In this document: positions 35,163 to 45,136 of the stretch, piece by piece | How positions within the stretch are numbered: position 1 is the first letter of the stretch | How the letters are laid out: each line of letters begins with the position of its first letter | From: CAYSFW01 sp050329935 | GTDB lineage: Bacteria; Pseudomonadota; Gammaproteobacteria; UWMA-0217 | DNA: 52,728 nt | Assembly (NCBI GenBank): GCA_050329935.1 | Contig: JBHJOI010000006.1 | Span: 1-52,728, forward strand | Reading direction: 5' to 3' | Notes under the pieces: generated by a model | The model's database searches: none | What the model saw: the letters and a program-made list of their open reading frames with translations, nothing else | What the model was told of the DNA's origin: nothing | Made by a program: the position numbers and the translations under genes

Positions 35163-37525
35163 GCGAAGAGACTATCACCATTGTCATCGACGACCGCGAA
35201 ATCGAGGCTCGGCCGGGCAGCATGCTGATCGAAGCCGCCGACGCGGCTGGTATTCGGATTCCGCGTTTCTGTTACCACAAGAAGTTATCGGTCGCGGCCA
35301 ATTGCCGGATGTGTCTGGTGGAGGTCGAGAAGGCGCCGAAGCCTTTGCCCGCGTGTGCGACGCCGGTCACCAAGGGTATGAAGGTCTACACGCGCTCGCC
35401 GAAGGCGCTCGCGGCGCAACGCGGGACGATGGAGTTCTTGCTGATCAATCATCCGCTGGATTGTCCGATTTGCGATCAGGGCGGCGAATGTGAACTGCAG
35501 GACGTGGCGATGGGCTACGGCGGCGATGCGTCGCAGTACACCGAAGGCAAGCGTGTGGTGCGGGACAAGGATATTGGTCCGCTGATCGCGACGGACCTGA
35601 CCCGTTGCATCCTGTGCACGCGTTGTGTGCGTTTTGGCGAGGAGCTCGCGGGCCTGCGCGAACTTGGCGCGGTCGGGCGCGGCGAGCGGACCGAGATCGG
35701 CACGTTCATGCAGAAAAGCGTCGATTCGGAGCTTTCGGGTAATGTGATCGATTTGTGTCCGGTCGGCGCGCTGACCGCCAAGCCGTCGCGTTTCACCTTT
35801 CGGCCGTGGGAGCTGGTACAGCATCCATTGGTGTCGCCGCACGATTGCCTGGGATCGAATCTTTATCTGCATACCAAAAGCGGCGTACCGGTTCGGGTCG
35901 TCCCGCGCGACAGCGAGGCGATCAACGAGGCGTGGCTGTCCGATCGCGATCGCTACGCGTATCAGGGTATTAGCAGTAGTGATCGCCTGCGGCGGCCGAT
36001 GATCAAGCGCGACGGTCAATGGCAAGAGGTCGCTTGGGAAGACGCGCTTAAATGGGTCAATCATGGCTTGCGCAAGGTTGCGCCGGACGAGATCGGTGCG
36101 CTGGTCTCGCCGTCGGCGACCATCGAGGAGATGTTCCTTGCGCAGCGTTACTTGCGTGGACTTGGCGTACATTCGATCGACCACCGTTTGATGCAAATCG
36201 ATTTTAGCGATGATGCCGAGCGACCCGCCTACCCGTCACTCGGGGTCGAGATCGCGGCGCTCGATCAACAGCAGTGCGTGTTGCTGGTCGGGTCGAACGT
36301 GCGCAAGGATCAACCAATCGCCGCGTTGCGGCTGCGCAAGGCATGGTTGCGCGGCGCTCAAATCATGGCGATCAACCCGCGCGATTTCGAGTTTCGCTTT
36401 GACCTGACACAACAGGCGCTGGTTGACGATTTGGGCATGGTCGAGGCGCTGGCCGGCGTAGCGCGTGCCGTGCTGCGCGAGCGCGGCGTCGAACCCAGTG
36501 CCGCGCTCGCGTCGTTGCTCGACGCGGGACGCGATGATGATTCGGTTCGCGCGATGGCGCAGGCGCTACTGTCGGTCGATCGCGCGTTGATTCTGCTGGG
36601 TTTGAACGCCCAAATGCATCCCGCCGCGGCGGCTTTGCGCGCGCTTGCCAACACGATCGCGGCGCACAGTGCGGTCCGGTTCGGTTACCTCACCGCGGGC
36701 GCCAACGCCGCGGGTGCCTGGCTCGCCGGGGTCGTTCCGCATCGCTTGGCGGATGGCGGCGCGGTGGAACCGGCCGGCCTTAACGCGCATGCCATGCTAA
36801 CCCAGCCACGCAGGGCATATTTTCTGCTTGGCGTCGAACCGGAGTACGACGCGGCGGATCCGGGGTTGGCACTAGACGCGCTCAATGCCGCCGAGTTTGT
36901 GGTCAGTCTCGCGAGCCATACCTCTGAACGCATGGAGCAGTACGCCGATGCGATCCTGCCGATTTGCAGCTTTGCCGAAACGGACGGCGCGTATGTCAAT
37001 TGCGAGGGGCGGATCCAGGACTTCGCGGCCGCGGCCAAGCCGTTTGGCGAAGCGCGGCCGGCTTGGAAGGTGTTGCGCGTGCTCGGCATGGCTGCGGGAT
37101 TGCCGGGATTCGAGCAGACCTCGGCGGCGCAAGTGCGTGCAGAGGCGATGGCGAGTGCTCGCTTGAGCGGGGTCGCCGACAATCGGTTCGAGCCGGCTCA
37201 GCAGTTCAAATTTGAAGTCCGAGCCGGCGAATTTCGGCGCGTCTCTGGGCTTTCGATCTATCGCACCGATCCACTGGTGCGTCGCGCTTCCGCATTGCAA
37301 GCCACGCAGGACGGGCAGAACGATTGCGTTGTCATGCACCCGAACGACGCGGCGCGGGTTGGCATCGCGGAGCGGGTGCGTGTCATCCAAGGCGCGCGCA
37401 GCGCGGTACTAGCGGTACGCCTAGACGCCTCGCTCGCGCCCGGTAGCGTGTACCTCGAAATGGGCACTCATGGCAGCAGCCAGTTAGGCCGCGCATTCGG
37501 TCCCGTCACTTTAAAACAGGCGTAG
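35159..37525 (+). CDS. nuoG: NADH-quinone oxidoreductase subunit G
   Basis: 788 residues. The largest peripheral subunit conducts electrons through several Fe-S clusters. N1b ligands are in RIPRFCYHKKLSVAANCRMCLVEV and CATPV, N5 in the HPLDCPICDQGGEC segment with its upstream His, and N4 in RCILCTRCVRFG and DLCPVGAL. The extra N7 cluster cysteines of the E. coli type are missing at HDCLGSNLYLHTKSG, as in mitochondria-like NuoG. The C-terminal molybdopterin-oxidoreductase-like region (from RRPMIKRDGQW onward) is catalytically vestigial in this family. The gene overlaps nuoF and lies 7 bp before nuoH. Confidence 0.97.
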   Translation: MSEETITIVIDDREIEARPGSMLIEAADAAGIRIPRFCYHKKLSVAANCRMCLVEVEKAPKPLPACATPVTKGMKVYTRSPKALAAQRGTMEFLLINHPLDCPICDQGGECELQDVAMGYGGDASQYTEGKRVVRDKDIGPLIATDLTRCILCTRCVRFGEELAGLRELGAVGRGERTEIGTFMQKSVDSELSGNVIDLCPVGALTAKPSRFTFRPWELVQHPLVSPHDCLGSNLYLHTKSGVPVRVVPRDSEAINEAWLSDRDRYAYQGISSSDRLRRPMIKRDGQWQEVAWEDALKWVNHGLRKVAPDEIGALVSPSATIEEMFLAQRYLRGLGVHSIDHRLMQIDFSDDAERPAYPSLGVEIAALDQQQCVLLVGSNVRKDQPIAALRLRKAWLRGAQIMAINPRDFEFRFDLTQQALVDDLGMVEALAGVARAVLRERGVEPSAALASLLDAGRDDDSVRAMAQALLSVDRALILLGLNAQMHPAAAALRALANTIAAHSAVRFGYLTAGANAAGAWLAGVVPHRLADGGAVEPAGLNAHAMLTQPRRAYFLLGVEPEYDAADPGLALDALNAAEFVVSLASHTSERMEQYADAILPICSFAETDGAYVNCEGRIQDFAAAAKPFGEARPAWKVLRVLGMAAGLPGFEQTSAAQVRAEAMASARLSGVADNRFEPAQQFKFEVRAGEFRRVSGLSIYRTDPLVRRASALQATQDGQNDCVVMHPNDAARVGIAERVRVIQGARSAVLAVRLDASLAPGSVYLEMGTHGSSQLGRAFGPVTLKQA

Positions 37526-37532
37526 CGTAGCG

Positions 37533-38603
37533 ATGGAGTTAATTGCCTCACTGCTGGGTTTCTTGCCCGAGTGGCTACTGACCACGGTCCTCATCGTGAT
37601 CAAGATCGCGGTATTGCTGTTGATCCTGTTGCTTAGCGTGGCGTATCTGACCTTGGCCGAGCGCAAGGTCATCGGCTACATGCAGGTTCGGATCGGGCCA
37701 AACCGGGTCGGACCGCGCGGTCTGCTGCAACCGATCGCCGATACGGTCAAGATGCTGGTCAAGGAAATCGTAATTCCTACCAATGCGGATCGTTTCCTGT
37801 TCCTGATTGCCCCGATTCTATCGTTGGCGCCGGCGGTCGTGGCCTGGGCGGTCATTCCATTCACCGACACAATGGTGCTCGCAAATCTGAACGCGGGCTT
37901 GCTCTATATCCTGGCGATGACCTCTCTCGGTGTCTATGGCGTCATCATCGCGGGTTGGGCGTCGAACTCGAAGTACGCGTTTCTGGGCGCAATGCGATCG
38001 GCGGCGCAGATCGTCGCCTACGAGATCGCGATGGGTTTCGCGTTGGTCGGTGTTCTGATGGCGGCGGGCAGCTTGAATCTGGGCGAGATCGTGCGGGCCC
38101 AGCAAGGTGGGGTTCTGAGCTGGTTCTGGCTACCCTTGTTCGGATTGATGCTGGTCTATTTCATCTCGGCGGTCGCTGAAACCAACCGCGCGCCGTTCGA
38201 CGTCGCCGAAGGCGAATCCGAAATCGTCGCCGGCTTTCACGTCGAGTATTCCGGCATGGCGTTCGGTCTGTTCTTCCTGGCCGAGTACGCCAACATGATT
38301 TTGTTGTCGGCGCTGACCGCGCTGATGTTCTTCGGCGGTTGGTTGTCGCCGTTCGAAGGGATCCTGCCGGAGTCCGTGTTTGCGATTCCGGTGATTGGCA
38401 CCCTGCTCGGTGCCGGCATCCATTGGTTGTTGTTGAAGACTTCGTTCTTCCTGTTCTGTTTTCTGTGGTTTCGCGCCACCTTCCCGCGTTATCGCTACGA
38501 CCAGATCATGCGTCTGGGCTGGAAGGTACTGATTCCTGTCACGATCGTCTGGCTGTTTGGCGAAGGCATCGCCATCGCGCTCGGCTGGAAACCCTGGTTG
38601 TGA
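37533..38603 (+). CDS. nuoH: NADH-quinone oxidoreductase subunit H
   Basis: 356 residues. Membrane subunit that lines the quinone chamber at the heel of complex I. It has about eight to nine membrane helices. Signature motifs are AERKVIGYMQVRIGPNRVGPRGLLQPIADTVKML, EIAMGFALVGVLM and AETNRAPFDVAEGESEIVAGFHVEYSGMAFGLFFLAEYANM, the acidic loop implicated in proton coupling. It follows nuoG closely and has no signal peptide, as is usual. Length and motif order are normal. Confidence 0.97.
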   Translation: MELIASLLGFLPEWLLTTVLIVIKIAVLLLILLLSVAYLTLAERKVIGYMQVRIGPNRVGPRGLLQPIADTVKMLVKEIVIPTNADRFLFLIAPILSLAPAVVAWAVIPFTDTMVLANLNAGLLYILAMTSLGVYGVIIAGWASNSKYAFLGAMRSAAQIVAYEIAMGFALVGVLMAAGSLNLGEIVRAQQGGVLSWFWLPLFGLMLVYFISAVAETNRAPFDVAEGESEIVAGFHVEYSGMAFGLFFLAEYANMILLSALTALMFFGGWLSPFEGILPESVFAIPVIGTLLGAGIHWLLLKTSFFLFCFLWFRATFPRYRYDQIMRLGWKVLIPVTIVWLFGEGIAIALGWKPWL

Positions 38604-38615
38604 GGAGGTAAGGCA

Positions 38616-39104
38616 ATGAATATGCTCAAGCACTACGTCAAGAGCTTCATGCTCTACGAATTGTTGCTGGGTTTGAAACTGACCGGGCGATATCTCTTTG
38701 CCCGCAAGATCACGGTGCAGTATCCGGAAGAAAAAACGCCGATTTCGCAACGATTTCGCGGTCTGCACGCGCTGCGCCGGTATCCGAACGGCGAGGAGCG
38801 CTGCATCGCCTGTAAGCTGTGCGAGGCGGTCTGTCCGGCGCTGGCGATCACCATCGAATCGGAACAACGCAGCGACGGCACGCGACGCACCACGCGGTAC
38901 GATATCGATTTGTTCAAGTGCATTTTTTGTGGGTTCTGCGAGGAAGCCTGTCCGGTGGATTCCATCGTCGAGACCCGTATTTTCGAGTACCACTTTGAGA
39001 ACCGCGGCGAGCAGATCATGACCAAGGACAAACTGCTCGCGATCGGTGACCGGTTCGAGGCTCAGATCGCGGCCGACCGGGCCGCTGACGCGCGCTACCG
39101 CTAG
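38616..39104 (+). CDS. nuoI: NADH-quinone oxidoreductase subunit I
   Basis: 162 residues from ATG 38616, with GAGGT upstream. A ferredoxin-like subunit carrying clusters N6a and N6b between NuoG and NuoB. The two CxxCxxCxxxCP motifs are clear: ERCIACKLCEAVCPALAI and FKCIFCGFCEEACPVDSIVET. The N-terminal segment (FMLYELLLGLKLTGRYLFARKITVQYP) leads to the conserved RFRGLHALRRYPNGEE. The 12-bp spacing to nuoH and 20-bp spacing to nuoJ fit one operon. Confidence 0.97.
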   Translation: MNMLKHYVKSFMLYELLLGLKLTGRYLFARKITVQYPEEKTPISQRFRGLHALRRYPNGEERCIACKLCEAVCPALAITIESEQRSDGTRRTTRYDIDLFKCIFCGFCEEACPVDSIVETRIFEYHFENRGEQIMTKDKLLAIGDRFEAQIAADRAADARYR

Positions 39105-39124
39105 CGAACTAGAGGGCTGCATCG

Positions 39125-39727
39125 ATGTCGTTTCAATTGATCTTGTTTTATGTGTTCAGCGCCATTCTGGTATTCGCGGCGGTGCGTATGATCACGGTGC
39201 GTAACCCGGTGCATGCCGCGTTGTTCTTGGTATTGGCATTTGTTACCAGTGCCGCGTTGTGGATTCTGATTGAGGCCGAGTTTCTTGGTATCTTGCTGGT
39301 GCTGGTGTATGTCGGGGCGGTGATGGTGTTGTTCCTGTTCGTCGTGATGATGTTGGACATCAACGTCACGCGGATGCGCGAGGGTTTCGTCAAGAATGCG
39401 CCGTTGGGCATCGCGGTGGCGGCAATCATGGTCCTTGAAATGGGACTCGTGCTTACCACCAAGGTGTTTGACGCACCCGCACCCACGCCGGCGCCCGCGG
39501 ACTACAGCAACACCGAGGCGATCGGCGAGATGTTGTATACCGAGTATCTCTACCCGTTCGAGATCGCCGCGGCGATCTTGTTGGTCGCGATCATCGCGGC
39601 GATCTCGCTCACCTTGCGTCGTCGCCCGGAGACGAAATACCAGGATCCCGCCCAACAGGTGCGGGTGCGGCGCGAAGACCGCGTCCGACTCGTTGCGATG
39701 AAATCCGAACAACCAGGCGCGGAATAA
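39125..39727 (+). CDS. nuoJ: NADH-quinone oxidoreductase subunit J
   Basis: 200 residues. Membrane subunit with five predicted helices. The third helix contains GILLVLVYVGAVMVLFLFVVMMLD, where the conserved Tyr/Gly region forms a pi-bulge and supports proton movement. The earlier stretch VRNPVHAALFLVLAFVTSAALWILIEAEFLG is also family-typical. The C-terminal tail after about residue 170 (RRPETKYQDPAQQVRVRREDRV) is cytoplasmic. It has the normal place between nuoI and nuoK. Confidence 0.95.
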   Translation: MSFQLILFYVFSAILVFAAVRMITVRNPVHAALFLVLAFVTSAALWILIEAEFLGILLVLVYVGAVMVLFLFVVMMLDINVTRMREGFVKNAPLGIAVAAIMVLEMGLVLTTKVFDAPAPTPAPADYSNTEAIGEMLYTEYLYPFEIAAAILLVAIIAAISLTLRRRPETKYQDPAQQVRVRREDRVRLVAMKSEQPGAE

Positions 39728-39757
39728 CGCGCGGAACCGATACCAATCAAGCCAGCC

Positions 39758-40063
39758 ATGATCCCGCTTTCGCACTTTTTGATACTCGGCGCGGTGCTGT
39801 TCTCGCTCAGCGTGGCGGGAATTTTCCTTAACCGCAAGAATATGATCGTTTTGTTGATGTCGATCGAGTTGATGCTGCTGGCTGTCAACATGAATTTCAT
39901 CGCCTTTTCGCATTTTCTCGGCGATATCAACGGTCAGATCTTCGTGTTTTTCATTTTGACCGTGGCGGCCGCCGAGTCGGCGATCGGTTTGGCGATTATG
40001 GTGGTGTTGTTCCGCAATCGCCAGACGATCAACGTGCAGGATCTCGACGAGATGAAGGGGTAG
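39758..40063 (+). CDS. nuoK: NADH-quinone oxidoreductase subunit K
   Basis: 101 residues, the usual length. Three membrane helices, related to MrpC of Na+/H+ antiporters. The two key membrane glutamates are present: one in SIELMLLAVNMNFIAFSH and one in LTVAAAESAIGLAIMVVLFRN. Both are essential for coupled proton transfer in E. coli NuoK. It starts with IPLSHFLILGAVLFSLSVAGIFLNRKN, typical of the family, and is followed 7 bp later by nuoL. Confidence 0.97.
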   Translation: MIPLSHFLILGAVLFSLSVAGIFLNRKNMIVLLMSIELMLLAVNMNFIAFSHFLGDINGQIFVFFILTVAAAESAIGLAIMVVLFRNRQTINVQDLDEMKG

Positions 40064-40070
40064 AGAACCA

Positions 40071-42026
40071 ATGGAACAGCTATACCTAGCCATCCCGCTC
40101 GCTTCACTGTTCGGCGCCATCGTCGCCGGCTTGTTCGGTAAGGCCATTGGCCGTACCGGCGCGCATACGGTGACGATCCTTGGCGTCGCCATCTCGTTCA
40201 TTCTGTCCGTCGTCGCGTTCAAGCACATCGTGATGGACGGCGGCGAAACCTTTAACGGAACGGTATATACCTGGGCCGTCACCGGCGGATTGAACCTCGA
40301 AGTCGGTTTCCTGATCGACCGCCTGTCGGTGTTGATGATGGTCGTGGTGACCTTTGTGTCGCTGATGGTGCACATCTACACGATTGGCTACATGCACGAT
40401 GATCCCGGTTACCAGCGGTTCTTCGCGTACATTTCGCTTTTCACCTTCGCGATGTTGATGCTGGTGATGAGCAACAACTTCCTGCAGTTGTTCTTTGGCT
40501 GGGAAGCGGTGGGTCTGGTGTCGTATTTGCTGATCGGGTTCTGGTACAACCGGCCGACGGCGATATACGCGAATCTCAAGGCGTTTCTGGTCAATCGAGT
40601 CGGCGACTTTGGATTCCTGCTCGGCATCGCCGCGGTGCTGATGTACACGGGTAGCCTCGACTATGCCGAGGTCTTCGCCAAGGCGCCCGAGCTGGAAGGG
40701 CAGACGATCCAGATTCTGGGTGGGCAGATGTGGTCCGTGCTGACTGTGATCTGCATCTTGCTGTTCATCGGCGCGATGGGCAAGTCCGCGCAGATGCCGT
40801 TGCACGTGTGGCTACCCGATTCGATGGAGGGTCCGACGCCGATCTCGGCGCTGATTCATGCCGCGACGATGGTCACGGCTGGCATTTTCATGGTCGCGCG
40901 GATGTCGCCGCTGTTCGAGCTCTCGGAAACCGCGTTGTCGTTCGTGTTGATCATCGGTGCCATGACCGCGTTCCTGATGGGGCTGGTCGGCATCGTGCAG
41001 AACGATATCAAGCGCGTGGTCGCTTACTCCACGTTGTCGCAGCTCGGGTACATGACCGTGGCGCTCGGCGTTTCGGCTTATTCCGCCGGAATCTTCCATC
41101 TCATGACGCATGCCTTTTTCAAGGCCTTGCTGTTTCTCGGCGCGGGTTCGGTGATCATGGCGATGCATCACGAGCAAGACATCCGCAAAATGGGTGGCCT
41201 GAGAAAATACATGCCCATTACCTATTGGACCGCGTTGATCGGTTCGTTGGCTCTGATTGGGTTTCCGGGATTCGCGGGTTTCTTCTCGAAGGATGCCATT
41301 ATCGTCGCGGTACAGCATTCGCAGATTCCAGGCGCCAGTTTGGCGTACTGGCTGGTGCTGATCGGCGTTTTCGTGACTGCGTTTTATTCGTTCCGCATGT
41401 TTTTCCTGGTGTTCCATGGTCAAGAGCGAATGGATCACCACACCCGGGAGCATTTGCATGAGTCGCCGTGGGTGGTAACCGTGCCGTTGATCGCGCTCGC
41501 GGTGCCGTCGGTGCTCGCTGGATTTCTGATCGATCCGGTGGTGGTCGGCAACTACTTCCAGAGTGCGATTCAGGTGTTGCCGCAACATGATTCGCTACGC
41601 GCCCTCTCGGACCATTACGAAGGGCCGGCTGGCTTCATTCTGCACGGCCTAATGGCGCCGCCGTTCTGGCTTGCCATGGCCGGATTGGCGCTGGCGTGGT
41701 GGATCTATATGCGTAATCCGGCGCTTGCCGATCAATTGCGGCAGCGTTTCCAGTTGCCGTATGCGATTCTGACGCGAAAATATGGCTTTGACGAATTCAA
41801 CGAGCAGGTTTTCGCGCGTGGATCGCTGGGACTCGGCAATACGCTATCGAACATCGGCGACCGCAAGTTGATCGATGGATTGATGGTCAACGGCTCGGCT
41901 CGGATCGTGGGTTGGGTTTCGGGCGTGATGCGGCAGGTTCAGACCGGTTATCTCTACCACTACTCGTTCGCCATGATTCTTGGTCTGATCGGATTGATCG
42001 GCTGGTTCGTGCTGCGCGCCGCCTGA
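40071..42026 (+). CDS. nuoL: NADH-quinone oxidoreductase subunit L
   Basis: 651 residues. The distal antiporter-like proton-pumping subunit, with some 16 membrane helices and a long C-terminal lateral helix that clamps NuoM and NuoN. The key Glu is in FGWEAVGLVSYLLIGFW, and the key Lys in GAMGKSAQMPLHVWLPDSMEGPTPISALIHAATMVTAG. KDAII and the distal Lys/His residues are in place, as are NDIKRVVAYSTLSQLGYM and the MTHAFFKALLFLGAGS helix. Length is slightly above E. coli NuoL. It lies within the operon, 44 bp before nuoM. Confidence 0.97.
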   Translation: MEQLYLAIPLASLFGAIVAGLFGKAIGRTGAHTVTILGVAISFILSVVAFKHIVMDGGETFNGTVYTWAVTGGLNLEVGFLIDRLSVLMMVVVTFVSLMVHIYTIGYMHDDPGYQRFFAYISLFTFAMLMLVMSNNFLQLFFGWEAVGLVSYLLIGFWYNRPTAIYANLKAFLVNRVGDFGFLLGIAAVLMYTGSLDYAEVFAKAPELEGQTIQILGGQMWSVLTVICILLFIGAMGKSAQMPLHVWLPDSMEGPTPISALIHAATMVTAGIFMVARMSPLFELSETALSFVLIIGAMTAFLMGLVGIVQNDIKRVVAYSTLSQLGYMTVALGVSAYSAGIFHLMTHAFFKALLFLGAGSVIMAMHHEQDIRKMGGLRKYMPITYWTALIGSLALIGFPGFAGFFSKDAIIVAVQHSQIPGASLAYWLVLIGVFVTAFYSFRMFFLVFHGQERMDHHTREHLHESPWVVTVPLIALAVPSVLAGFLIDPVVVGNYFQSAIQVLPQHDSLRALSDHYEGPAGFILHGLMAPPFWLAMAGLALAWWIYMRNPALADQLRQRFQLPYAILTRKYGFDEFNEQVFARGSLGLGNTLSNIGDRKLIDGLMVNGSARIVGWVSGVMRQVQTGYLYHYSFAMILGLIGLIGWFVLRAA

Positions 42027-42070
42027 GCGCCGCGGGTCGTGTCATGTATTTCGCGTTAAGGTAGGTTGGG

Positions 42071-43585
42071 ATGTTCGCAGATTGGCCTTTGTTGACCCTG
42101 TTGATCTGGGTGCCGATTATCGGCGGATTCCTCGTGCTGGCGGCCGGCGAGCGTTCCGCCGAAGGGGTCAAGCGGCTCGCGTTATTGATCTCGGTGATCA
42201 CTTTCGCGCTCAGTGTGCCCCTTTATACCGGGTTTGATCCCAGCCTCGCGACTCTGCAGTTCGAGGAATCGCGACCGTGGATTGCCGCGTTCAACATCAA
42301 TTATCACCTCGGCGTCGATGGTATTTCGATGCCGTTGATCCTGCTGACGACCTTCACGACCGTCCTGGTCGTCATCGCGGGGTGGGAGGTCATACAGTTC
42401 AAGGTCTCCCAGTACATGGCCGCCTTCCTGATTCTGGAAGGCCTGATGATCGGCGTGTTCTCCGCGATGGACGCGGTGCTGTTCTATATCTTTTTCGAGG
42501 CGCAGTTGATTCCGATGTTCGTCATCATCGGTATCTGGGGTGGTCCACGGCGGGTTTACGCGACTATCAAGTTCTTCATCTACACCTTCTTCGGTTCGGT
42601 GTTCATGCTGGTCTCGCTGATTTATTTATACAGTCAGTCTGGCACGTTCTCGATCCTCGAACTGCATCAGTTCCCGATCGGGCTGAACGCGCAGATCCTG
42701 ATTTTCCTGAGCTTCCTGATTGCGTTCGCGGTCAAGGTGCCGATGTGGCCGGTACACACCTGGTTGCCGGACGCGCACGTCGAGGCGCCGACGGGTGGTT
42801 CGGTCGTGTTGGCCGCGATCATGTTGAAGATCGGCGGCTACGGCTTCCTGCGCTTCAGCCTGCCGATCACGCCCGATGCCAGCGCGCACCTCGACTGGTT
42901 GATGATCATGTTGTCGTTGATCGCGATCGTTTACATCGGCTACGTCGCGCTGGTGCAAGGCGACATGAAAAAGCTGATCGCGTACTCCTCGATCTCGCAC
43001 ATGGGATTCGTGACCCTGGGGTTTTTTGTGATGTTCGCGATTTATGGCAATACCCAGCACGTCGATGGTGCGGTCATGGGCATCGAGGGGGGTATCGTGC
43101 AGATGATCTCGCACGGGTTTATTTCCGCGGCGATGTTCCTCTGTGTCGGCGTGCTTTATGACCGCCTGCACAGTCGCATGATCAGCGACTATGGTGGTGT
43201 CGCCAATACCATGCCGGTATTCGCGGCGTTCATGGTGCTGTTCGCGATGGCCAATGCCGGACTGCCGGGAACCTCCGGTTTCGTCGGAGAGTTCCTGGTG
43301 ATTCTCGCGAGCTTCCAGGCCAGTTTCTGGATCGCGTTCGCCGCCGCGTTGACGTTGATTCTCGGTGCAGCCTATACGCTATGGATGGTCAAGCGCGTCG
43401 TGTTCGGCGCGGTGGCCAACGAAGGCGTCGCGAGCTTGCGCGACGTCAATCGTCGCGAAACATTGATTCTGGCGTTACTCGCGGCGGTGGTCCTGCTATT
43501 CGGGCTGTGGCCGGCGCCACTGTTCGACGTGATGCACACGAGCGTGGAGCACTTGGTACGCCACGCGCTGGTCTCGAAACTTTAG
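42071..43585 (+). CDS. nuoM: NADH-quinone oxidoreductase subunit M
   Basis: 504 residues with about 14 membrane helices, the second antiporter-like proton channel. The conserved Glu is in FYIFFEAQLIPMFVIIGIWGG, and the conserved Lys in FAVKVPMWPVHTWLPDAHVEAPTGGSVVLAAIMLK. GDMKKLIAYSSISHMGFVTLG and ISHGFISAAMFLCVGVLYDR follow in the expected order. GTSGFVGEFLVI near the C-terminal half is the typical broken helix. It lies 28 bp before nuoN. Confidence 0.97.
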   Translation: MFADWPLLTLLIWVPIIGGFLVLAAGERSAEGVKRLALLISVITFALSVPLYTGFDPSLATLQFEESRPWIAAFNINYHLGVDGISMPLILLTTFTTVLVVIAGWEVIQFKVSQYMAAFLILEGLMIGVFSAMDAVLFYIFFEAQLIPMFVIIGIWGGPRRVYATIKFFIYTFFGSVFMLVSLIYLYSQSGTFSILELHQFPIGLNAQILIFLSFLIAFAVKVPMWPVHTWLPDAHVEAPTGGSVVLAAIMLKIGGYGFLRFSLPITPDASAHLDWLMIMLSLIAIVYIGYVALVQGDMKKLIAYSSISHMGFVTLGFFVMFAIYGNTQHVDGAVMGIEGGIVQMISHGFISAAMFLCVGVLYDRLHSRMISDYGGVANTMPVFAAFMVLFAMANAGLPGTSGFVGEFLVILASFQASFWIAFAAALTLILGAAYTLWMVKRVVFGAVANEGVASLRDVNRRETLILALLAAVVLLFGLWPAPLFDVMHTSVEHLVRHALVSKL

Positions 43586-43613
43586 TACACCCTGGCTACG
43601 GAAGATCCTGCTC

Positions 43614-45041
43614 ATGCCGAATTTCTCCACCATACTGCCCGAAGTCTACATGCTCACGATGGCATGCGTGGTGCTGGTGGTTGACCTGTTTCTCAGCCCT
43701 AGGCAGAAGGGTGTCAACTATCTTTTGACCCTGGCGACACTCCTCGGCGCGATTCTGGTCACGCTGATGTCCCGTGACAACAGCGTGGTGCTCGCGTTCG
43801 GCGACAGCTTCGTGCGCGATCCGATGGCGGATATCCTGAAAGTGTTCATATTCGCGATCATGCTGGCTGTAATGCTGTACTCGCAGCGATACATTAAGGA
43901 CCGCGATATGTTCCATGGCGAGTTTTTCGTCCTTTCCCTGTTCGCGGTGCTGGGCATGCAGATCATGGTCTCGGCGTATAGCTTCCTTACGCTTTACCTT
44001 GGTCTCGAGTTGTTATCGCTTTCGCTGTACGCGCTCGTTGCGTTCCAGCGCGATACCAGCCGTGCGTCTGAGGCAGCGATGAAGTATTTCGTCCTCGGCG
44101 CGATTGCGTCGGGCATGCTGTTGTACGGAATTTCCATACTGTATGGCTTGACCGGTAGCCTCAGCTTCATCGATGTGCATAACCAGTTGGTCAGGATGCA
44201 GGGGCAGGTGGATGTCAGCCTGATATTCGGGTTGGTGTTCGTCATCGTTGGCATCGCGTTCAAGTTCGGCGCGGTCCCGTTTCATATGTGGGTACCCGAT
44301 GTCTATCATGGGGCGCCAACCGCGGTCACGATGATTATCAGTTCCGCATCGAAGATCGCGGCGTTCGCGATGATCATGCGGCTATTGATCGAGGCGTTGG
44401 GTAGCCTCCAGGCAAGTTGGGAAGACATTCTGACCGTGTTGGCGGTGCTCTCGATCGGCGCCGGCAACCTGATCGCGATCGCTCAGTCGAATATCAAGCG
44501 CATGCTCGCCTACTCGACGATCGCGCACGTTGGGTTCATTCTGCTAGGTATCATGACGGGATCGCGCGACGGGTATGTCGCATCCATGTTCTACACCTTG
44601 ACCTATGCGTTGATGTCGCTCGGCGCGTTCGGCGTGATCGCCATGCTGAGTCACCGCGAGTTCGAGGCGGAAAATCTCGAGGATTTCAAAGGCCTCAACG
44701 AGCGCAATCCGTGGCTGGCATTCCTGGCCATGCTTCTGATATTTTCGATGGCGGGTGTTCCGCCCTTGGTTGGCTTCTACGCCAAGCTGAACATCCTGCA
44801 GGCCGTGGTCCAGCACGGCGACATCTGGCTGGCGGTTTATGCCGTCTTGATGTCGGTGGTCGGCGCCTACTACTACCTGCGGGTGGTCAAAATGATGTAT
44901 TTCGACAAGCCTACGGTTGAATACGCACCGAGCAGTGGCCTGGGCTTCAATATCGCGCTTTCAGTCAACGGCTTGTTGATGGTGGCGCTGGGGATCTTCC
45001 CTGGCGCATTGCTATCGCTTTGTATCTACGCAATCAGATAA
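43614..45041 (+). CDS. nuoN: NADH-quinone oxidoreductase subunit N
   Basis: 475 residues, the third antiporter-like subunit and the last gene of the operon. The conserved acidic residue is in LYLGLELLSLSLYALVAFQRD, and the transport Lys in GIAFKFGAVPFHMWVPDVYHGAPTAVT. Further family segments are SNIKRMLAYSTIAHVGFILLGIM, LTYALMSLGAFGVI and FKGLNERNPWLAFLAMLLIFSMAGVPPLVGFYAKL. About 14 membrane helices. It ends 95 bases before tRNA-fMet; I see no strong terminator between them, so transcription may read through. Confidence 0.97.
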   Translation: MPNFSTILPEVYMLTMACVVLVVDLFLSPRQKGVNYLLTLATLLGAILVTLMSRDNSVVLAFGDSFVRDPMADILKVFIFAIMLAVMLYSQRYIKDRDMFHGEFFVLSLFAVLGMQIMVSAYSFLTLYLGLELLSLSLYALVAFQRDTSRASEAAMKYFVLGAIASGMLLYGISILYGLTGSLSFIDVHNQLVRMQGQVDVSLIFGLVFVIVGIAFKFGAVPFHMWVPDVYHGAPTAVTMIISSASKIAAFAMIMRLLIEALGSLQASWEDILTVLAVLSIGAGNLIAIAQSNIKRMLAYSTIAHVGFILLGIMTGSRDGYVASMFYTLTYALMSLGAFGVIAMLSHREFEAENLEDFKGLNERNPWLAFLAMLLIFSMAGVPPLVGFYAKLNILQAVVQHGDIWLAVYAVLMSVVGAYYYLRVVKMMYFDKPTVEYAPSSGLGFNIALSVNGLLMVALGIFPGALLSLCIYAIR

Positions 45042-45136
45042 CTCTTGCAATATCAATTATATCTGCCTCTATTCGAAATAAATTCGCGTGCCTACTTGAA
45101 TTCCGGGAGTGGTGCGGCTATTATCCGTCACCTCGT

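Noticed and set aside
35820..35880. Loss of N7 cysteines in NuoG as an anomaly
   Set aside because: Many NuoG proteins lack N7; the region matches the mitochondria-like form, so this is ordinary variation.
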